A DNA stretch of 64,000 bases from Micromonospora fulviviridis (GTDB taxonomy: Bacteria; Actinomycetota; Actinomycetes; Mycobacteriales; Micromonosporaceae): assembly GCF_014648395.1 (NCBI RefSeq), contig NZ_BMRA01000001.1, positions 372,001 to 436,000 on the forward strand. Direction: 5' to 3'. The notes under the pieces were generated by a model, which was given only the letters and a program-made list of their open reading frames with translations, was not told where the DNA came from and ran no database searches. The position numbers and the translations under genes were made by a program. The stretch's first letter is position 1. Each line of letters starts with the position of its first letter. Shown piece by piece: positions 46,547 through 55,344 of the stretch.

Positions 46547-47695
46547 ATGTCAGCACCCGTCAGCACCGTCTCCGACGCGATCCAGGCCGCCCTGGCCACC
46601 GTCAACGACCCGGAGATCCGTCGGCCGATCACCGAGCTCGGCATGGTCCGTTCCGCCGTGGTCGGCGACGACGGCGTGGTCCGGGTGGAGCTGCTGCTCA
46701 CCGTGGCCGGCTGCCCGCTGAAGGACAAGCTGCGCACCGACATCACGGCCGCCGTCGCGGCGGTGCCCGGCGTGACCGGCGTCGAGATCGAGTTCGGCGT
46801 GATGAGCCCGGAGCAGCGCCAGGAGCTCCAGTCGAAGCTGCGCGGCGGCGGGGCCAGCGCCGAGCCGGTCATCCCGTTCGCCCAGCCCGGTTCCCGCACC
46901 CGCGTCTACGCGGTCGCCAGCGGCAAGGGCGGCGTCGGCAAGTCCAGCGTCACGGTCAACCTGGCCGCCGCGCTGGCCGCCCGCGGCCTCTCGGTCGGCG
47001 TGGTGGACGCCGACATCTACGGCCACTCGGTGCCCCGGATGCTCGGCGCCGACGGTGCGCCCACCCGGGTCGAGGACATGATCATGCCGCCGCAGTCGCA
47101 CGGCGTGAAGGTGATCTCGATCGGCATGTTCACCCCGGGCAACGCGGCCGTCGTCTGGCGTGGCCCGATGCTGCACCGGGCGTTGCAGCAGTTCCTCGCC
47201 GACGTCTACTGGGGCGACCTGGACGTCCTCCTGCTGGACCTGCCCCCGGGCACCGGCGACATCGCGATCTCGGTGGCGCAGCTGCTGCCGAACGCGGAGA
47301 TCCTGGTCGTCACCACCCCGCAGGCGGCCGCCGCCGAGGTGGCCGAGCGGGCCGGCGCCATCGCGCTGCAGACCCACCAGCGGGTGGTCGGCGTGATCGA
47401 GAACATGTCCTGGCTGGAGTTGCCGGACGGCTCCCGGATGGAGGTCTTCGGCGCCGGCGGCGGCGCGGCCGTCGCCGAGTCGCTGACCCGGACCATCGGC
47501 GCGCAGGTGCCGGTGCTGGGGCAGATCCCCATGGACACCCGGGTGCGCGAGGGCGGCGACGCCGGCAACCCGATCGTGCTGGCCCAGCCGGACGCCCCGG
47601 CCGCCCGGGCGCTGGTCCAGGTCGCCGACCGGCTCGCGGTGCGCCGCGAGTCCCTGCTCGGCAAGCCCCTGGGTCTCAAGCCCGCCGGTCGCTGA
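46547..47695 (+). CDS. mrp: Mrp/NBP35 family Fe-S carrier ATPase
   Basis: A 382-aa P-loop ATPase that carries and delivers Fe-S clusters. An N-terminal MIP18/DUF59 domain (residues about 8-95, TVAGCPLKDKLRTDI with its Cys) precedes the deviant Walker A GKGGVGKSSVTVNLAAALA (about 127-145), DADIYGHSVPRMLG near 160, and the switch motif LLDLPPGTGDIAI near 228. In many members a CxxC pair binds the cluster; I see no such pair in the C-terminal part (GDAGNPIVL), so cluster binding may rely on other residues. Parallel to Rv1229c. Confidence 0.9.
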   Translation: MSAPVSTVSDAIQAALATVNDPEIRRPITELGMVRSAVVGDDGVVRVELLLTVAGCPLKDKLRTDITAAVAAVPGVTGVEIEFGVMSPEQRQELQSKLRGGGASAEPVIPFAQPGSRTRVYAVASGKGGVGKSSVTVNLAAALAARGLSVGVVDADIYGHSVPRMLGADGAPTRVEDMIMPPQSHGVKVISIGMFTPGNAAVVWRGPMLHRALQQFLADVYWGDLDVLLLDLPPGTGDIAISVAQLLPNAEILVVTTPQAAAAEVAERAGAIALQTHQRVVGVIENMSWLELPDGSRMEVFGAGGGAAVAESLTRTIGAQVPVLGQIPMDTRVREGGDAGNPIVLAQPDAPAARALVQVADRLAVRRESLLGKPLGLKPAGR

Positions 47696-47714
47696 CCGTC
47701 CGGAAAACTTTTCC

Positions 47715-47752
47715 ACCGACCCTCCCCGGCCCACGGCCGAGGGGGGTCGGTC
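47715..47752. terminator. Hairpin between convergent mrp and tatB
   Basis: Arms ACCGACCCTCC/GGGGGGTCGGT with one G-T pair, about 20 bp beyond the mrp stop and 12 bp beyond the tatB stop. Confidence 0.45.
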
Positions 47753-47763
47753 CCGTTACGGGC

Positions 47764-48186
47764 TCAGGTGGCGTCGTCGTAGGAGGGGCGGGGGGCGGGC
47801 GCCGGGGCGCCGCCGGTCGCGGTGGCCGGGCGGGTGCCGTTGGTACGCAGGTCGGCCGCCTTCGCCACGTCCTTGAGCTCCTCGTGCACGCCGGTGACGT
47901 CCGAGCGCAGGTTGTCGTACATGCTCTGCAGCGGCTTCCGGAGGGCCTGCTCGTCCTCCTCGCTGAGCAGGTGCTTCCGGATGAACGCCTTGGGGTGCAG
48001 GTCCTCCAACTGGATGTCCGTGCCCAGCTCGCGGCTCAGGTCGCCGGTGGCGTTCCGCGCCATGTTGCGCAGGTTGCGGACCATCCGGAGGCCGTCGTTG
48101 ATCACCGTGGGCAGCCGGTCCCCGAAGATCAACAGTGCCAGGAGCAGCAGGGCGCCGATCTCCCACCAGTTCAGGTTCTCGAACAC
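47764..48186 (-). CDS. tatB: Sec-independent (Tat) translocase subunit TatB
   Basis: A 140-aa TatB. It starts FENLNWWEIGALLLLALLIFGDRLP (residues 2-26): one membrane helix, then the Pro-containing hinge and an amphipathic helix (TVINDGLRMVRNLRNMARNATGDL). TatB acts in the inner membrane with TatA and TatC to export folded proteins. The remainder is a charged helical tail, as usual. GTG at 48186 has GAGGAGG upstream. It follows htrA by 73 bp, the same order as Rv1223-Rv1224. tatA and tatC are not in the window. Confidence 0.88.
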   Translation of the reverse strand: MFENLNWWEIGALLLLALLIFGDRLPTVINDGLRMVRNLRNMARNATGDLSRELGTDIQLEDLHPKAFIRKHLLSEEDEQALRKPLQSMYDNLRSDVTGVHEELKDVAKAADLRTNGTRPATATGGAPAPAPRPSYDDAT

Positions 48187-48259
48187 TCCGGCCTCCTCGT
48201 GGCGTGTCAGGGCAAGACTACGCACGTCAGGTGGCCGGCCGGGAGGGGGTGAGGGGTCC

Positions 48260-49582
48260 CTACTTGGCGTCTGCGGCGAGCGTCACCGAGGCGTTCTGCC
48301 GATTCGACCCGCGCCGGTACTCCACCCTCACCACCGAACCCGGGGCGTACTTGCGGACCAGCGCCACCAGATCGGTCGGATCGTTCATCGGGTGCCCGTC
48401 CAGCCGGAGCACCACGTCCCCGGTACGCAGCCCGGCGGCCGCGGCCGGCCCGGCCGGCTCGACGCCGTTGAGGCGTACGCCGCCGCCGCTCACGCCGGTG
48501 CCGCCCACCTGGGCGCCGATCACCGTGCGCCGGGCCTTGCCGGTGCCGATGATGTCCTCGGTGACGCGCTTCGCCTGGTTGATCGGGATGGCGAAGGCGA
48601 GCCCGATGTTGCCGGCCTCCTGCCCGTCGGCGACCAGCGACTTGATGGTCGAGTTCACCCCGACCACCCGGCCGGCCCCGTCGACCAGCGGGCCGCCGGA
48701 GTTGCCGTGGTTGACCGCCGCGTCGGTCTGGATCGCCGCGTAGTAGCGGGTCGGCCCGCCCGGCTCGCCGGCCATCATGGTGCGGTCCAGGGCGCTGACG
48801 ATGCCGGCGGTCACCGTGTTGGCCAGGGAGAGCGGCGACCCCATGGCGAGCACCGGGTCGCCGACGGCGAGCGCGTCGGAGTCGCCGAACTCCACCGGCT
48901 TCAGCCCGGTGCGGGTCACCTTGATCACCGCTATGTCCGACTCCGGGTCCTGCCCGACCACGGTGCCGGGGGCGGTGCTGCCGTCGTTGAAGACCACCGT
49001 GGCCTTGCCGGGGCCGCCCGCGACCACGTGGTCGTTGGTGACGATGTGCCCGTCGGCGCTCACCACGAAGCCGGAGCCCTCGCTCGTGCCGCCGAGGCTG
49101 GCCACCCGGACGGTCACCACGCTGGGCAGCACCCGCTCGGCGACCCCGGCCAGTGACTCGGGCTTGCGCTGGGCGAGCGCCGGGGCCTGGCCGGACTGCG
49201 CCCCGAGCGTCGGCACGGCCCCGCCGCCCCGCAGGAAGGCGTAGGTCAGGGCGCTGCCGAGCGAGCCGGCGAGCAGGGCGGTGATCAGCGAGATGAGCAC
49301 CACCTGGCGCAGCCCCGGCCGGGTCGGCGCGTCCGGGTCGGTCACCGGTTCCGGCTCGCCGCTCCCGGTGACCGGGGCGGCCGGGACCACCACGGCGGCG
49401 GGCGCGTACGGGTCGCGCCACGGGTCGGCGAGCGCGTCGGACCACCAGGGCGAGGTCGTGCCGCCCCCGGCGCCCTGCGGGGGCTGCCCGGGCGCCGGCC
49501 CACCCGCCGGTGCCGGGCTCCCGCCGGGCTGGCGCCAGTCCCAGCCGTCGGTCACGTCGGTGCCTCCCAGTCCGTCCCCCAT
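48260..49582 (-). CDS. htrA: HtrA/DegP-like S1C serine protease with PDZ domain
   Basis: A 440-aa membrane-anchored protease for envelope protein quality control. The cytoplasmic N-terminus (about 1-90) is Pro/Gly-rich, with one helix at 92-115. The trypsin-like domain carries the full triad: His in TNDHVV near 180, Asp in SDIAVIKV near 212, Ser in GNSGGPLVD near 290. A PDZ domain (about 345-430, GVEPAGPAAAAGLRTGDVVLRLDG) follows. Mycobacterial HtrA (Rv1223) has the same layout and is neighbour to sigE and rseA, which are absent here. Confidence 0.92.
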   Translation of the reverse strand: MGDGLGGTDVTDGWDWRQPGGSPAPAGGPAPGQPPQGAGGGTTSPWWSDALADPWRDPYAPAAVVVPAAPVTGSGEPEPVTDPDAPTRPGLRQVVLISLITALLAGSLGSALTYAFLRGGGAVPTLGAQSGQAPALAQRKPESLAGVAERVLPSVVTVRVASLGGTSEGSGFVVSADGHIVTNDHVVAGGPGKATVVFNDGSTAPGTVVGQDPESDIAVIKVTRTGLKPVEFGDSDALAVGDPVLAMGSPLSLANTVTAGIVSALDRTMMAGEPGGPTRYYAAIQTDAAVNHGNSGGPLVDGAGRVVGVNSTIKSLVADGQEAGNIGLAFAIPINQAKRVTEDIIGTGKARRTVIGAQVGGTGVSGGGVRLNGVEPAGPAAAAGLRTGDVVLRLDGHPMNDPTDLVALVRKYAPGSVVRVEYRRGSNRQNASVTLAADAK

Positions 49583-49779
49583 GCCCCGTGCCGGAGGGCC
49601 GGCGGAGCCGACCGTGCCGCACGGGACTCCGTCCAGGATTGCACGGATGCCCCGCGTGGAGTCAGGGGTTGCCGCGCGTGATCGTCTGAGGGCCGACTCG
49701 CGGCTGCGCCCGCCGAGGCACGCCTCTAGGCTCTCAGTGCCAACCGACCCCTCGCACCAAGTCCGCCCGGAGGTGTCCC

Positions 49780-50430
49780 ATCGCCACGGTCGCCGGCTCC
49801 GGCAACTCGACCGCCCAGGCGCTCCAGTTCGCCGAGTCGTACGTCACCGAGGACCTCGTGCTGCGGACGGCCCGCGCCCTCGCCCACGAGGTGGGCGTCG
49901 ACGCGGTCACGCCGGGCGCCGGGGCCGCGCTGCGCCTGCTCGCCGCCGCCGGGAACGCCCGGGCGGTGGTGGAGATCGGCACCGGCACCGGGGTGAGCGG
50001 GGTCTGGCTGCTGCGCGGCATGCGCCCCGACGGGGTGCTCACCACCATCGACGTGGAGGTCGAGCACCAGCGCATCGCCCGCCGGCTGTTCCAGGAGGCG
50101 GGGTTCGCGTCGGGGCGTACCCGGATCATCACGGGCCGGGCCCTCGACGTGCTGCCGCGGCTCGCGGACGGCGCCTACGACCTGGTCTTCGTCGACGCCG
50201 AGGCGACCGGCTTCGCCGCCTGCGTGGATGCCGCGCTGCGGCTGCTGCGCCCCGGCGGGGTGCTCGCGCTCAACGGCGCCCTGGCCGGCGGCCGGATCGG
50301 CGACCCGGCCGCCCGCGACGTGGAGACGGTGACCGTGCGGGAGACCATCAAGGCGATCCGCGAGTCGGAGCACTGGGTGCCGGCGCTGCTGCCCGTCGGG
50401 CACGGCCTGCTCGCCGCCGTGAAGGGCTGA
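49780..50430 (+). CDS. O-methyltransferase (Rv1220c-like), probable AUC start
   Basis: A SAM-dependent methyltransferase of the COMT-like small O-methyltransferase family. Motif I is VVEIGTGTGVSGVWLL (near residue 66); TTIDVEVEHQRIA near 90 and YDLVFVDAEATGF near 128 complete the fold. The only canonical start is GTG 49858, which would remove 26 residues (IATVAGSGNSTAQALQFAESYVTEDL) that match the length of the mycobacterial homologue. No ATG, GTG or TTG lies between the in-frame stop at 49687 and 49858. The codon after the perfect ribosome binding site GGAGGT is ATC at 49780. I therefore annotate AUC initiation, with GTG 49858 as fallback. Confidence 0.7.
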   Translation: MATVAGSGNSTAQALQFAESYVTEDLVLRTARALAHEVGVDAVTPGAGAALRLLAAAGNARAVVEIGTGTGVSGVWLLRGMRPDGVLTTIDVEVEHQRIARRLFQEAGFASGRTRIITGRALDVLPRLADGAYDLVFVDAEATGFAACVDAALRLLRPGGVLALNGALAGGRIGDPAARDVETVTVRETIKAIRESEHWVPALLPVGHGLLAAVKG

Positions 50431-50442
50431 CCGCCCCGCCGG

Positions 50443-51903
50443 TCAGCCCAGCGTGGCAAGCCAGCGCAGCAGCCCGCGGACGCCCCAGCCGGTGGCGCCC
50501 TTGACCAGCTCGCCGTGCACGTCGTCCGACCAGGAGGGGGCGGACATGTCCACGTGCACCCAGCGGTCGCGCAGGTCGCCGGTGAACTCGCGAAGGTAGA
50601 GCGCGGCCACCACCGAGCCGGCGCCCCGGTTCGGGGAGCTGTGCAGGTCGGCGATGTCGCTGCCCAGGTACTCGACATAGTCGTCGGCCAGCGGCATCCG
50701 CCAGGCCCGCTCGCCGGCCGCCGTGATCGCGGCCAGCAGGTCGGCGGCGAGGTCGTCGTTCTCGCTGTAGAGGGCGGCGTGCCGCTTGCCCAGCGCCACC
50801 GCGTTCGCCCCGGTCAGCGTGGCCAGGTCGACCAGCAGGTCGGGCTTCAGCTCCCGGACGGCGTACGCCATGGCGTCGGCGAGGACCAGCCGGCCCTCCG
50901 CGTCGGAGTTGGTGCTCTCGCTCGTCAGGCCGCCGTAGTGGCGGATGACGTCGCCGGGGCGGAACGCCGAGCCGCTGACCATGTTCTCGGCGAGCGGGGC
51001 CAGCGTGGTGACCCGCACCGGCAGCCCCAGCGCGGCGGCGCCCAGGGTGGCGGTGACCACCGCGGCGGCCCCGGCCATGTCCTTGCGCATCAGCTTCATG
51101 GCCGGCACCGGCTTGATCGAGATGCCGCCGGTGTCGAACGTGATCCCCTTGCCGACCAGCACCACGTGGGTACGCGCCCCGGCCGGCCGCCAGTCCAGCT
51201 CGACCAGGCGGGGGCCGCTGGCCGAGCCGCCGCCGACGGCCAGGATGCCGCCGAAGCCCTCGGTGACCAGTTCCTCCGGCCCGCGCACCCTCAGGTGGAG
51301 GTCGGCGCGGCCGGACGCGGCGGAGGCCACCTGGGCGGCGAACCACTCCGGGTTCTTGGTGGACGAGGGGGTGTTGGTCAGGTCCCGGGCCAGCCGGGTC
51401 ATCTCGGCGGTGGTCCGGGCGGTGGCCAGGGTCGGCGCGAGCGCCTCCGGGTCCCCGACCACGACGTCCACCTCGGCCAGCGCGGGCGTGCCACCGGCCT
51501 CTGTCAGCCGGTAGCGGTAGGAGCCCAGCAGCAGCCCCTCGGCCAGGCCGCGCAGCGCGTCCGTGGCCTCGTCCGGCAGCGCGATCGTGATATGTGTCTC
51601 ATCCTTGGCGGCCCGTGCCAGCGCCGCGCCGGCGAGCCGCCAGCCGTGCTCGTCGCCCGCGCCGACGCCGAGCAGCCAGAGCCTGGCCGGGGTGCCGCCG
51701 GGACGCAGGTGCTCCCGCACCTCGCCGGCGGCGCCGGTGAGCCGGGCGGCCGGCAGCAGCGCCACCGCCTCGGCCCGGACGTCGTCGCCGGGCGCGGCGG
51801 CGGTGGGGACCAGCGCGGCCGGGCCGTCCGGCCCTTCGGGACGAATGGGCAGGACGAGGGTGTCGGGCCGCGCGGGCCCGCTCACCAGACGAATGGCCAG
51901 CAC
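50443..51903 (-). CDS. pepA: Leucyl aminopeptidase (M17 family, PepA)
   Basis: A 486-aa dizinc aminopeptidase that trims N-terminal residues from peptides. The N-terminal nucleotide-like domain (about 1-170) is followed by the catalytic domain with VGKGITFDTGGISIKP (metal ligands, near 262), KDMAGAAAVV near 285, and the signature NSDAEGRLVLADAMAYA near 345. GTG at 51903 has GGAGG about 11 bases upstream, a slightly long spacing; GTG at 51942 gives a longer N-terminus. Other M17 roles, such as DNA binding in E. coli, need not apply. Confidence 0.9.
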   Translation of the reverse strand: MLAIRLVSGPARPDTLVLPIRPEGPDGPAALVPTAAAPGDDVRAEAVALLPAARLTGAAGEVREHLRPGGTPARLWLLGVGAGDEHGWRLAGAALARAAKDETHITIALPDEATDALRGLAEGLLLGSYRYRLTEAGGTPALAEVDVVVGDPEALAPTLATARTTAEMTRLARDLTNTPSSTKNPEWFAAQVASAASGRADLHLRVRGPEELVTEGFGGILAVGGGSASGPRLVELDWRPAGARTHVVLVGKGITFDTGGISIKPVPAMKLMRKDMAGAAAVVTATLGAAALGLPVRVTTLAPLAENMVSGSAFRPGDVIRHYGGLTSESTNSDAEGRLVLADAMAYAVRELKPDLLVDLATLTGANAVALGKRHAALYSENDDLAADLLAAITAAGERAWRMPLADDYVEYLGSDIADLHSSPNRGAGSVVAALYLREFTGDLRDRWVHVDMSAPSWSDDVHGELVKGATGWGVRGLLRWLATLG

Positions 51904-51967
51904 GCTGGACCGAACCTCCGAAGATTGCTCGAATCGGGACACTTTGCCGCTCACCGGCCGATGAAGG

Positions 51968-52000
51968 CCCTGAGCCACCGGCTCAGCCGGTGGCTCAGGG
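51968..52000 (-). terminator. Hairpin downstream of DUF3117 gene
   Basis: Perfect 14-bp arms CCCTGAGCCACCGG/CCGGTGGCTCAGGG with a 5-nt loop, 49 bp past the DUF3117 stop. Confidence 0.55.
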
Positions 52001-52011
52001 TAGGACGAACC

Positions 52012-52037
52012 GTCCGCGCGACGGACGTCGCGCGGAC
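52012..52037 (-). terminator. Second hairpin downstream of DUF3117 gene
   Basis: Perfect 11-bp arms GTCCGCGCGAC/GTCGCGCGGAC around GGAC, 12 bp past the DUF3117 stop and directly before the hairpin at 51968. Confidence 0.45.
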
Positions 52038-52048
52038 CGCTCCTCGAA

Positions 52049-52216
52049 TCAGCCGGCGGCCGCCTTCAGCGCGTCACCCAGCGCGGTGGCCTCGTCGGGA
52101 GTCATCTCGACGACGAGCCGGCCACCACCCTCCAGCGGGACCCGCATGACGATGCCCCGGCCCTCCTTGGTGACCTCCAGCGGACCGTCGCCCGTCCGCG
52201 GCTTCATCGCCGCCAT
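52049..52216 (-). CDS. DUF3117 small protein
   Basis: A 55-aa protein, almost all of it the DUF3117 family (AAMKPRTGDGPLEVTKEGRGIVMRVPLEGGGRLVVEMTPDEATALGDALKAAAG), conserved across actinobacteria and parallel to Rv1211 of M. tuberculosis. Three strands and a helix are likely; function unknown. ATG at 52216 has AGGGGAG upstream. Two stacked hairpins follow the gene. Its position next to tag and folP2 neighbours is conserved in part. Confidence 0.85.
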   Translation of the reverse strand: MAAMKPRTGDGPLEVTKEGRGIVMRVPLEGGGRLVVEMTPDEATALGDALKAAAG

Positions 52217-52406
52217 GTTGTCTCCCCTCAGACCTACACCAGGGTCGGTGGGTTGCCCCACAGCCACTTCGTCATGACCACCCGCAACCGTCGCGGGGGC
52301 GTCGACCAACGATTTTCCCTGATGAACACCGCCGGACCCAAACCGAAGCAGCATTGATGTAACAGCATCTAGCTTATCTTGGATAGGCCTGTCACAATGT
52401 GCGGTC

Positions 52407-53225
52407 ATGCAGGCACGGTCGGCACTCTTCGACCTGTACGGCGACCACCTCCGGGCGAGGGGTGGCCGCGCACCGGTCGCCGCCCTGGTCAAGCTGCTGG
52501 CGCCGCTCGGGATCGCGCCACCGGCGGTCCGCACCGCGGTCTCCCGCATGGTCCGCCAGGGCTGGCTCGAACCGCTGCGGCTCGCCTCCGGACCCGGATA
52601 TTCGATCACACCGAAGGCGGCCCGCAGACTGGACGAGGCGGGCGCCCGGATCTACCGCACCGGCCGGCACGCCTGGGACGGCCGCTTCGACCTGCTGGTG
52701 CTGGAGGCGCCCGCGTCCCGGCGGGACCGGCAGCGGCTCGCCGCCAACCTGACCTTCCTCGGCTACGGCACGCTGGACGACTGCACCTGGGTGGCGACCC
52801 GGCCGGGCGAGGACGTCGACGTCCTGCTCGCCGAGGCCGGGGTGCGCTACGAGCGGTTCACCGCCGCGCACGCCGCCGGCACCCCCGGCGCCATGGGAGT
52901 GGTCCGCCGCGCCTGGGACCTGGCCGAGATCGGCCGCGCCTACGAGCGGTTCGTCAGCGAGCAGAAGCCGCTGCTCGCCGGAGTCACCGTGCGCAGCAGC
53001 GACGAGGAGGCGTACGCGGCCCGGTTCCGGCTCGTGCACGCGTGGCGTACCTTCCTGTTCCGGGACCCGCAGCTGCCCCCGGCGCTGCTTCCCGAGCGCT
53101 GGCCGGGCAGCAGCGCCGCCAGTTTCTTCGACCGGCACGCGGCCCGCCTCCGGCCGGCCGCCGACCGGTACGTCGAACACTGCCTCGACGCCGGCAACCG
53201 CCTAGCCCGACAGAAGGGTCGTTAG
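52407..53225 (+). CDS. PaaX family transcriptional regulator
   Basis: A 272-aa regulator. The N-terminal winged helix-turn-helix (residues about 1-75, LVKLLAPLGIAPPAVRTAVSRMVRQGWLEP) precedes the PaaX central and C-terminal domains (FDLLVLEAPASRRDRQRL, FRDPQLPPALLPERWPG). PaaX represses phenylacetate catabolism and releases DNA on binding phenylacetyl-CoA. The next gene, 3 bp downstream, is an enoyl-CoA hydratase/isomerase, consistent with control of a CoA-ester step, but the paa cluster itself is not here. Confidence 0.87.
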   Translation: MQARSALFDLYGDHLRARGGRAPVAALVKLLAPLGIAPPAVRTAVSRMVRQGWLEPLRLASGPGYSITPKAARRLDEAGARIYRTGRHAWDGRFDLLVLEAPASRRDRQRLAANLTFLGYGTLDDCTWVATRPGEDVDVLLAEAGVRYERFTAAHAAGTPGAMGVVRRAWDLAEIGRAYERFVSEQKPLLAGVTVRSSDEEAYAARFRLVHAWRTFLFRDPQLPPALLPERWPGSSAASFFDRHAARLRPAADRYVEHCLDAGNRLARQKGR

Positions 53226-53228
53226 AAC

Positions 53229-54020
53229 GTGACCGAGCCGCTGCTCGTCGACCGCACCGACGCCGTCGTCACCGTGACGCTGAACCGCCCGACGGCGATG
53301 AACTCGCTCGACGTGGCGCTCAAGGAGGCGCTCCGGGACACCCTCGCCGAGCTGGAGGCCGACCGGTCCTGCCGGGCGGTCGTGCTGGCGGGCGCGGGCG
53401 GCTCGTTCAGCGCCGGACAGGACCTGCGGGAGCACGTGCAGACCCTGGAGTCCGCCGACGCCGACCCGCTGGGCACCGTGCGGGCCCACTACAACCCGAT
53501 CGCCGCCCGGCTGGCCAACCTGCCCAAGCCGGTGATCGCCGCGGTCCGGGGCATGGCCGCCGGGGCCGGCGCCTCCCTGGCGTTCCTCGCCGACTTCCGG
53601 ATCGGCGGCCCGAAGACCCGGTTCCTGATGGCCTTCGCCGGGGTCGGGCTCGCCGCCGACACGGGTGCCTCCTGGACGCTGCCCCGGCTGGTCGGCCACG
53701 CCAAGGCCGTCGAGCTGCTGATGCTCGCCGAGCCGGTGGGCGCCGAGGAGGCCTGCCGGCTGGGCCTGCTCACCCGGCTGGTGGACGACGACGAGCAGGT
53801 GCTCCCGGCCGCGCAGGAGCTGGCCGCCCGGCTCGCCGCCGGCCCGACCGTCGCGTACGGGGCGATCAAGCGGCAGCTCTCCATCGCCGACGCCGGCACC
53901 CTGGCCGACGCGCTGGCCGCCGAGGCCCAGGCCCAGGCGATCTGCGGCGCCACCGCCGACCACCGGGCCGCGACCATGGCGTTCGTGAACAAGCAGAAGC
54001 CGGTCTTCGAGGGCCGCTGA
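53229..54020 (+). CDS. Enoyl-CoA hydratase/isomerase family protein
   Basis: A 263-aa crotonase-fold enzyme. The oxyanion-hole sequence is ASLAFLADFRIGGPKTRFLMAFAGVGLAADTGASWTLPRLVG (about residues 115-156), preceded by AGAGGSFSAGQDLREH near 58, both typical. It resembles the PaaG/PaaB ring-1,2-epoxyphenylacetyl-CoA isomerase group, which would fit the coupled PaaX gene, but general enoyl-CoA hydratase is equally possible. The catalytic Glu pair is partly replaced (ADTG), favouring isomerase over hydratase. GTG start follows paaX by 3 bp. Confidence 0.87.
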   Translation: MTEPLLVDRTDAVVTVTLNRPTAMNSLDVALKEALRDTLAELEADRSCRAVVLAGAGGSFSAGQDLREHVQTLESADADPLGTVRAHYNPIAARLANLPKPVIAAVRGMAAGAGASLAFLADFRIGGPKTRFLMAFAGVGLAADTGASWTLPRLVGHAKAVELLMLAEPVGAEEACRLGLLTRLVDDDEQVLPAAQELAARLAAGPTVAYGAIKRQLSIADAGTLADALAAEAQAQAICGATADHRAATMAFVNKQKPVFEGR

Positions 54021-54032
54021 CCCCGTCGCGGG

Positions 54033-54656
54033 TCAGTCGTCCTCTTCGGGATCCTGGTTGGCCTCGGCACCGAGCACGAACGCCTGCATGGCCAGCTCGT
54101 CACCGGACGGCGAGACGAAGGCGGGCAGCTCGCGCGGGCCCAACTCCTGCACGTAGGCCCAGAAGAGCCGGACCGCCTCGGCGGGTGAGGCCGCCTCGAT
54201 CGGCAGGTCGAGGCTGACCAGCCAGGAGCGGCGGGCCGGCGGCGGGCCGATCCGGTCGGCCAGCTCCCGGAAGCGGGCCGGGTCGAGCCCGGTCACCGGC
54301 CCGCCGAGGGCCAGGCCGGGCACCGGCACCGGCTCGTCGAGCACCCGCCGGGTGTACGTCACGACGAGCGCCCCCGGACCGGCCTCGGACTGCGGGTCGT
54401 CCGGGTCCTCCCGGATCTCCGCGGTGGCCGACGCGACCCGGCCGAGCCCCACCAGCCGCAGCGGCTCGTCGGCCAGCACCGCGACCGGGTCACCGGGGCG
54501 GGGCCGCACGGCCGCGTCCAGCCCGGTCAGCTCCAGGGTGTCGTGGTGCACCAGCCGCTCGGCCTCGTAGCGCTCGGCGGGCAGCAGCACCGCCCAGGCG
54601 CCCGGCGCGGTGCCGCCCTCGGTCGTCCCGCTCGTCCGCGGCTCGGTGTCGGTCAT
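54033..54656 (-). CDS. Conserved hypothetical protein, EVE-like N-terminal region
   Basis: A 207-aa soluble protein. Residues about 20-110 (WAVLLPAERYEAERLVHHDTLELTGLDAAVRPRPGDPVAVLADEPLRLVGLGRVAS) resemble an EVE/PUA-type beta barrel, a fold that reads modified bases, but the match is only by pattern. The C-terminal part (RRSWLVSLDLPIEAASPAEAVRLFWAYVQELGPRELPAFVSPSGDELAMQAFVLG) is also seen in other actinobacterial proteins. Converges with the enoyl-CoA hydratase gene. Function unknown. Confidence 0.6.
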   Translation of the reverse strand: MTDTEPRTSGTTEGGTAPGAWAVLLPAERYEAERLVHHDTLELTGLDAAVRPRPGDPVAVLADEPLRLVGLGRVASATAEIREDPDDPQSEAGPGALVVTYTRRVLDEPVPVPGLALGGPVTGLDPARFRELADRIGPPPARRSWLVSLDLPIEAASPAEAVRLFWAYVQELGPRELPAFVSPSGDELAMQAFVLGAEANQDPEEDD

Positions 54657-54712
54657 GTCCCAATCCCATCACGCCGGACCCGGGCCGGTCCCGCCGCGTC
54701 CGCCGTCCCGGG

Positions 54713-55297
54713 TCACGCCCCGGGACGGTCGCGGACGACGTGGCAGCCGGCGAGGTGGTCGTCGACCATGCCGGTGGCCTGCATGAGCGCGTAGGCCGTG
54801 GTGGGGCCGACAAACCGGAAGCCGCTCTTCTTGAGCGCCTTGGCCATCGCGGTGGACTCCGGGGTGAGCGCCGGCACCTCGCCGAACGACCGCGGTCGGG
54901 CCGCCCGGGGCGGCGGCGCGTAGGACCAGAGCAGCGCGGAGAGGCCGTCGGGCAGCTCCAGGGCGGCCCGGGCGTTGGCGATGGCCGCCTCGACCTTGGC
55001 CCGGTTGCGGACGATCCCGGCGTCGGCCATCAGCCGGGCCACGTCGGCCTCGCCGTAGCCGGCGACCTTCTCGATCCGGAACTCGTCGAAGGCGAGCCGG
55101 AACGCGGGCCGCTTGCGCAGGATGGTCAGCCAGGACAGGCCGGACTGGAACGCCTCCAGGGTCAGCCGCTCGTAGAGCGCGTCGTCGCCGCGCAGCGGCC
55201 GGCCCCACTCCTCGTCGTGGTAGACGGCGTAGTCCGGGGTGCTCGCCCCCCAGGCGCAGCGGGGCAGCCCGTCGGCGCCGGTCACCAGGTCAGTCAC
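54713..55297 (-). CDS. tag: DNA-3-methyladenine glycosylase I
   Basis: A 194-aa base-excision repair enzyme that removes 3-methyladenine from DNA. Zinc-snap residues are visible: CAWG near residue 14, VYHDEEWG (His) near 26, and the C-terminal HLAGCH near 182. The helix-hairpin-helix core region is FQSGLSWLTILRKRPAFRLAF. GTG at 55297 sits 7 nt after TACCGT, so it is probably leaderless. It is parallel to TagA (Rv1210) and next to the DivIVA-like gene, as in mycobacteria. Confidence 0.92.
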   Translation of the reverse strand: MTDLVTGADGLPRCAWGASTPDYAVYHDEEWGRPLRGDDALYERLTLEAFQSGLSWLTILRKRPAFRLAFDEFRIEKVAGYGEADVARLMADAGIVRNRAKVEAAIANARAALELPDGLSALLWSYAPPPRAARPRSFGEVPALTPESTAMAKALKKSGFRFVGPTTAYALMQATGMVDDHLAGCHVVRDRPGA

Positions 55298-55304
55298 GCC
55301 GTAC

Positions 55305-55310
55305 ACGGTA
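55305..55310 (-). promoter_or_regulatory. -10 box TACCGT upstream of tag
   Basis: Minus-strand TANNNT match 7 nt before GTG 55297. Confidence 0.45.
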
Positions 55311-55344
55311 GGCCAGCCCACCGACAGCGGGCGGCGGCCGGCGG

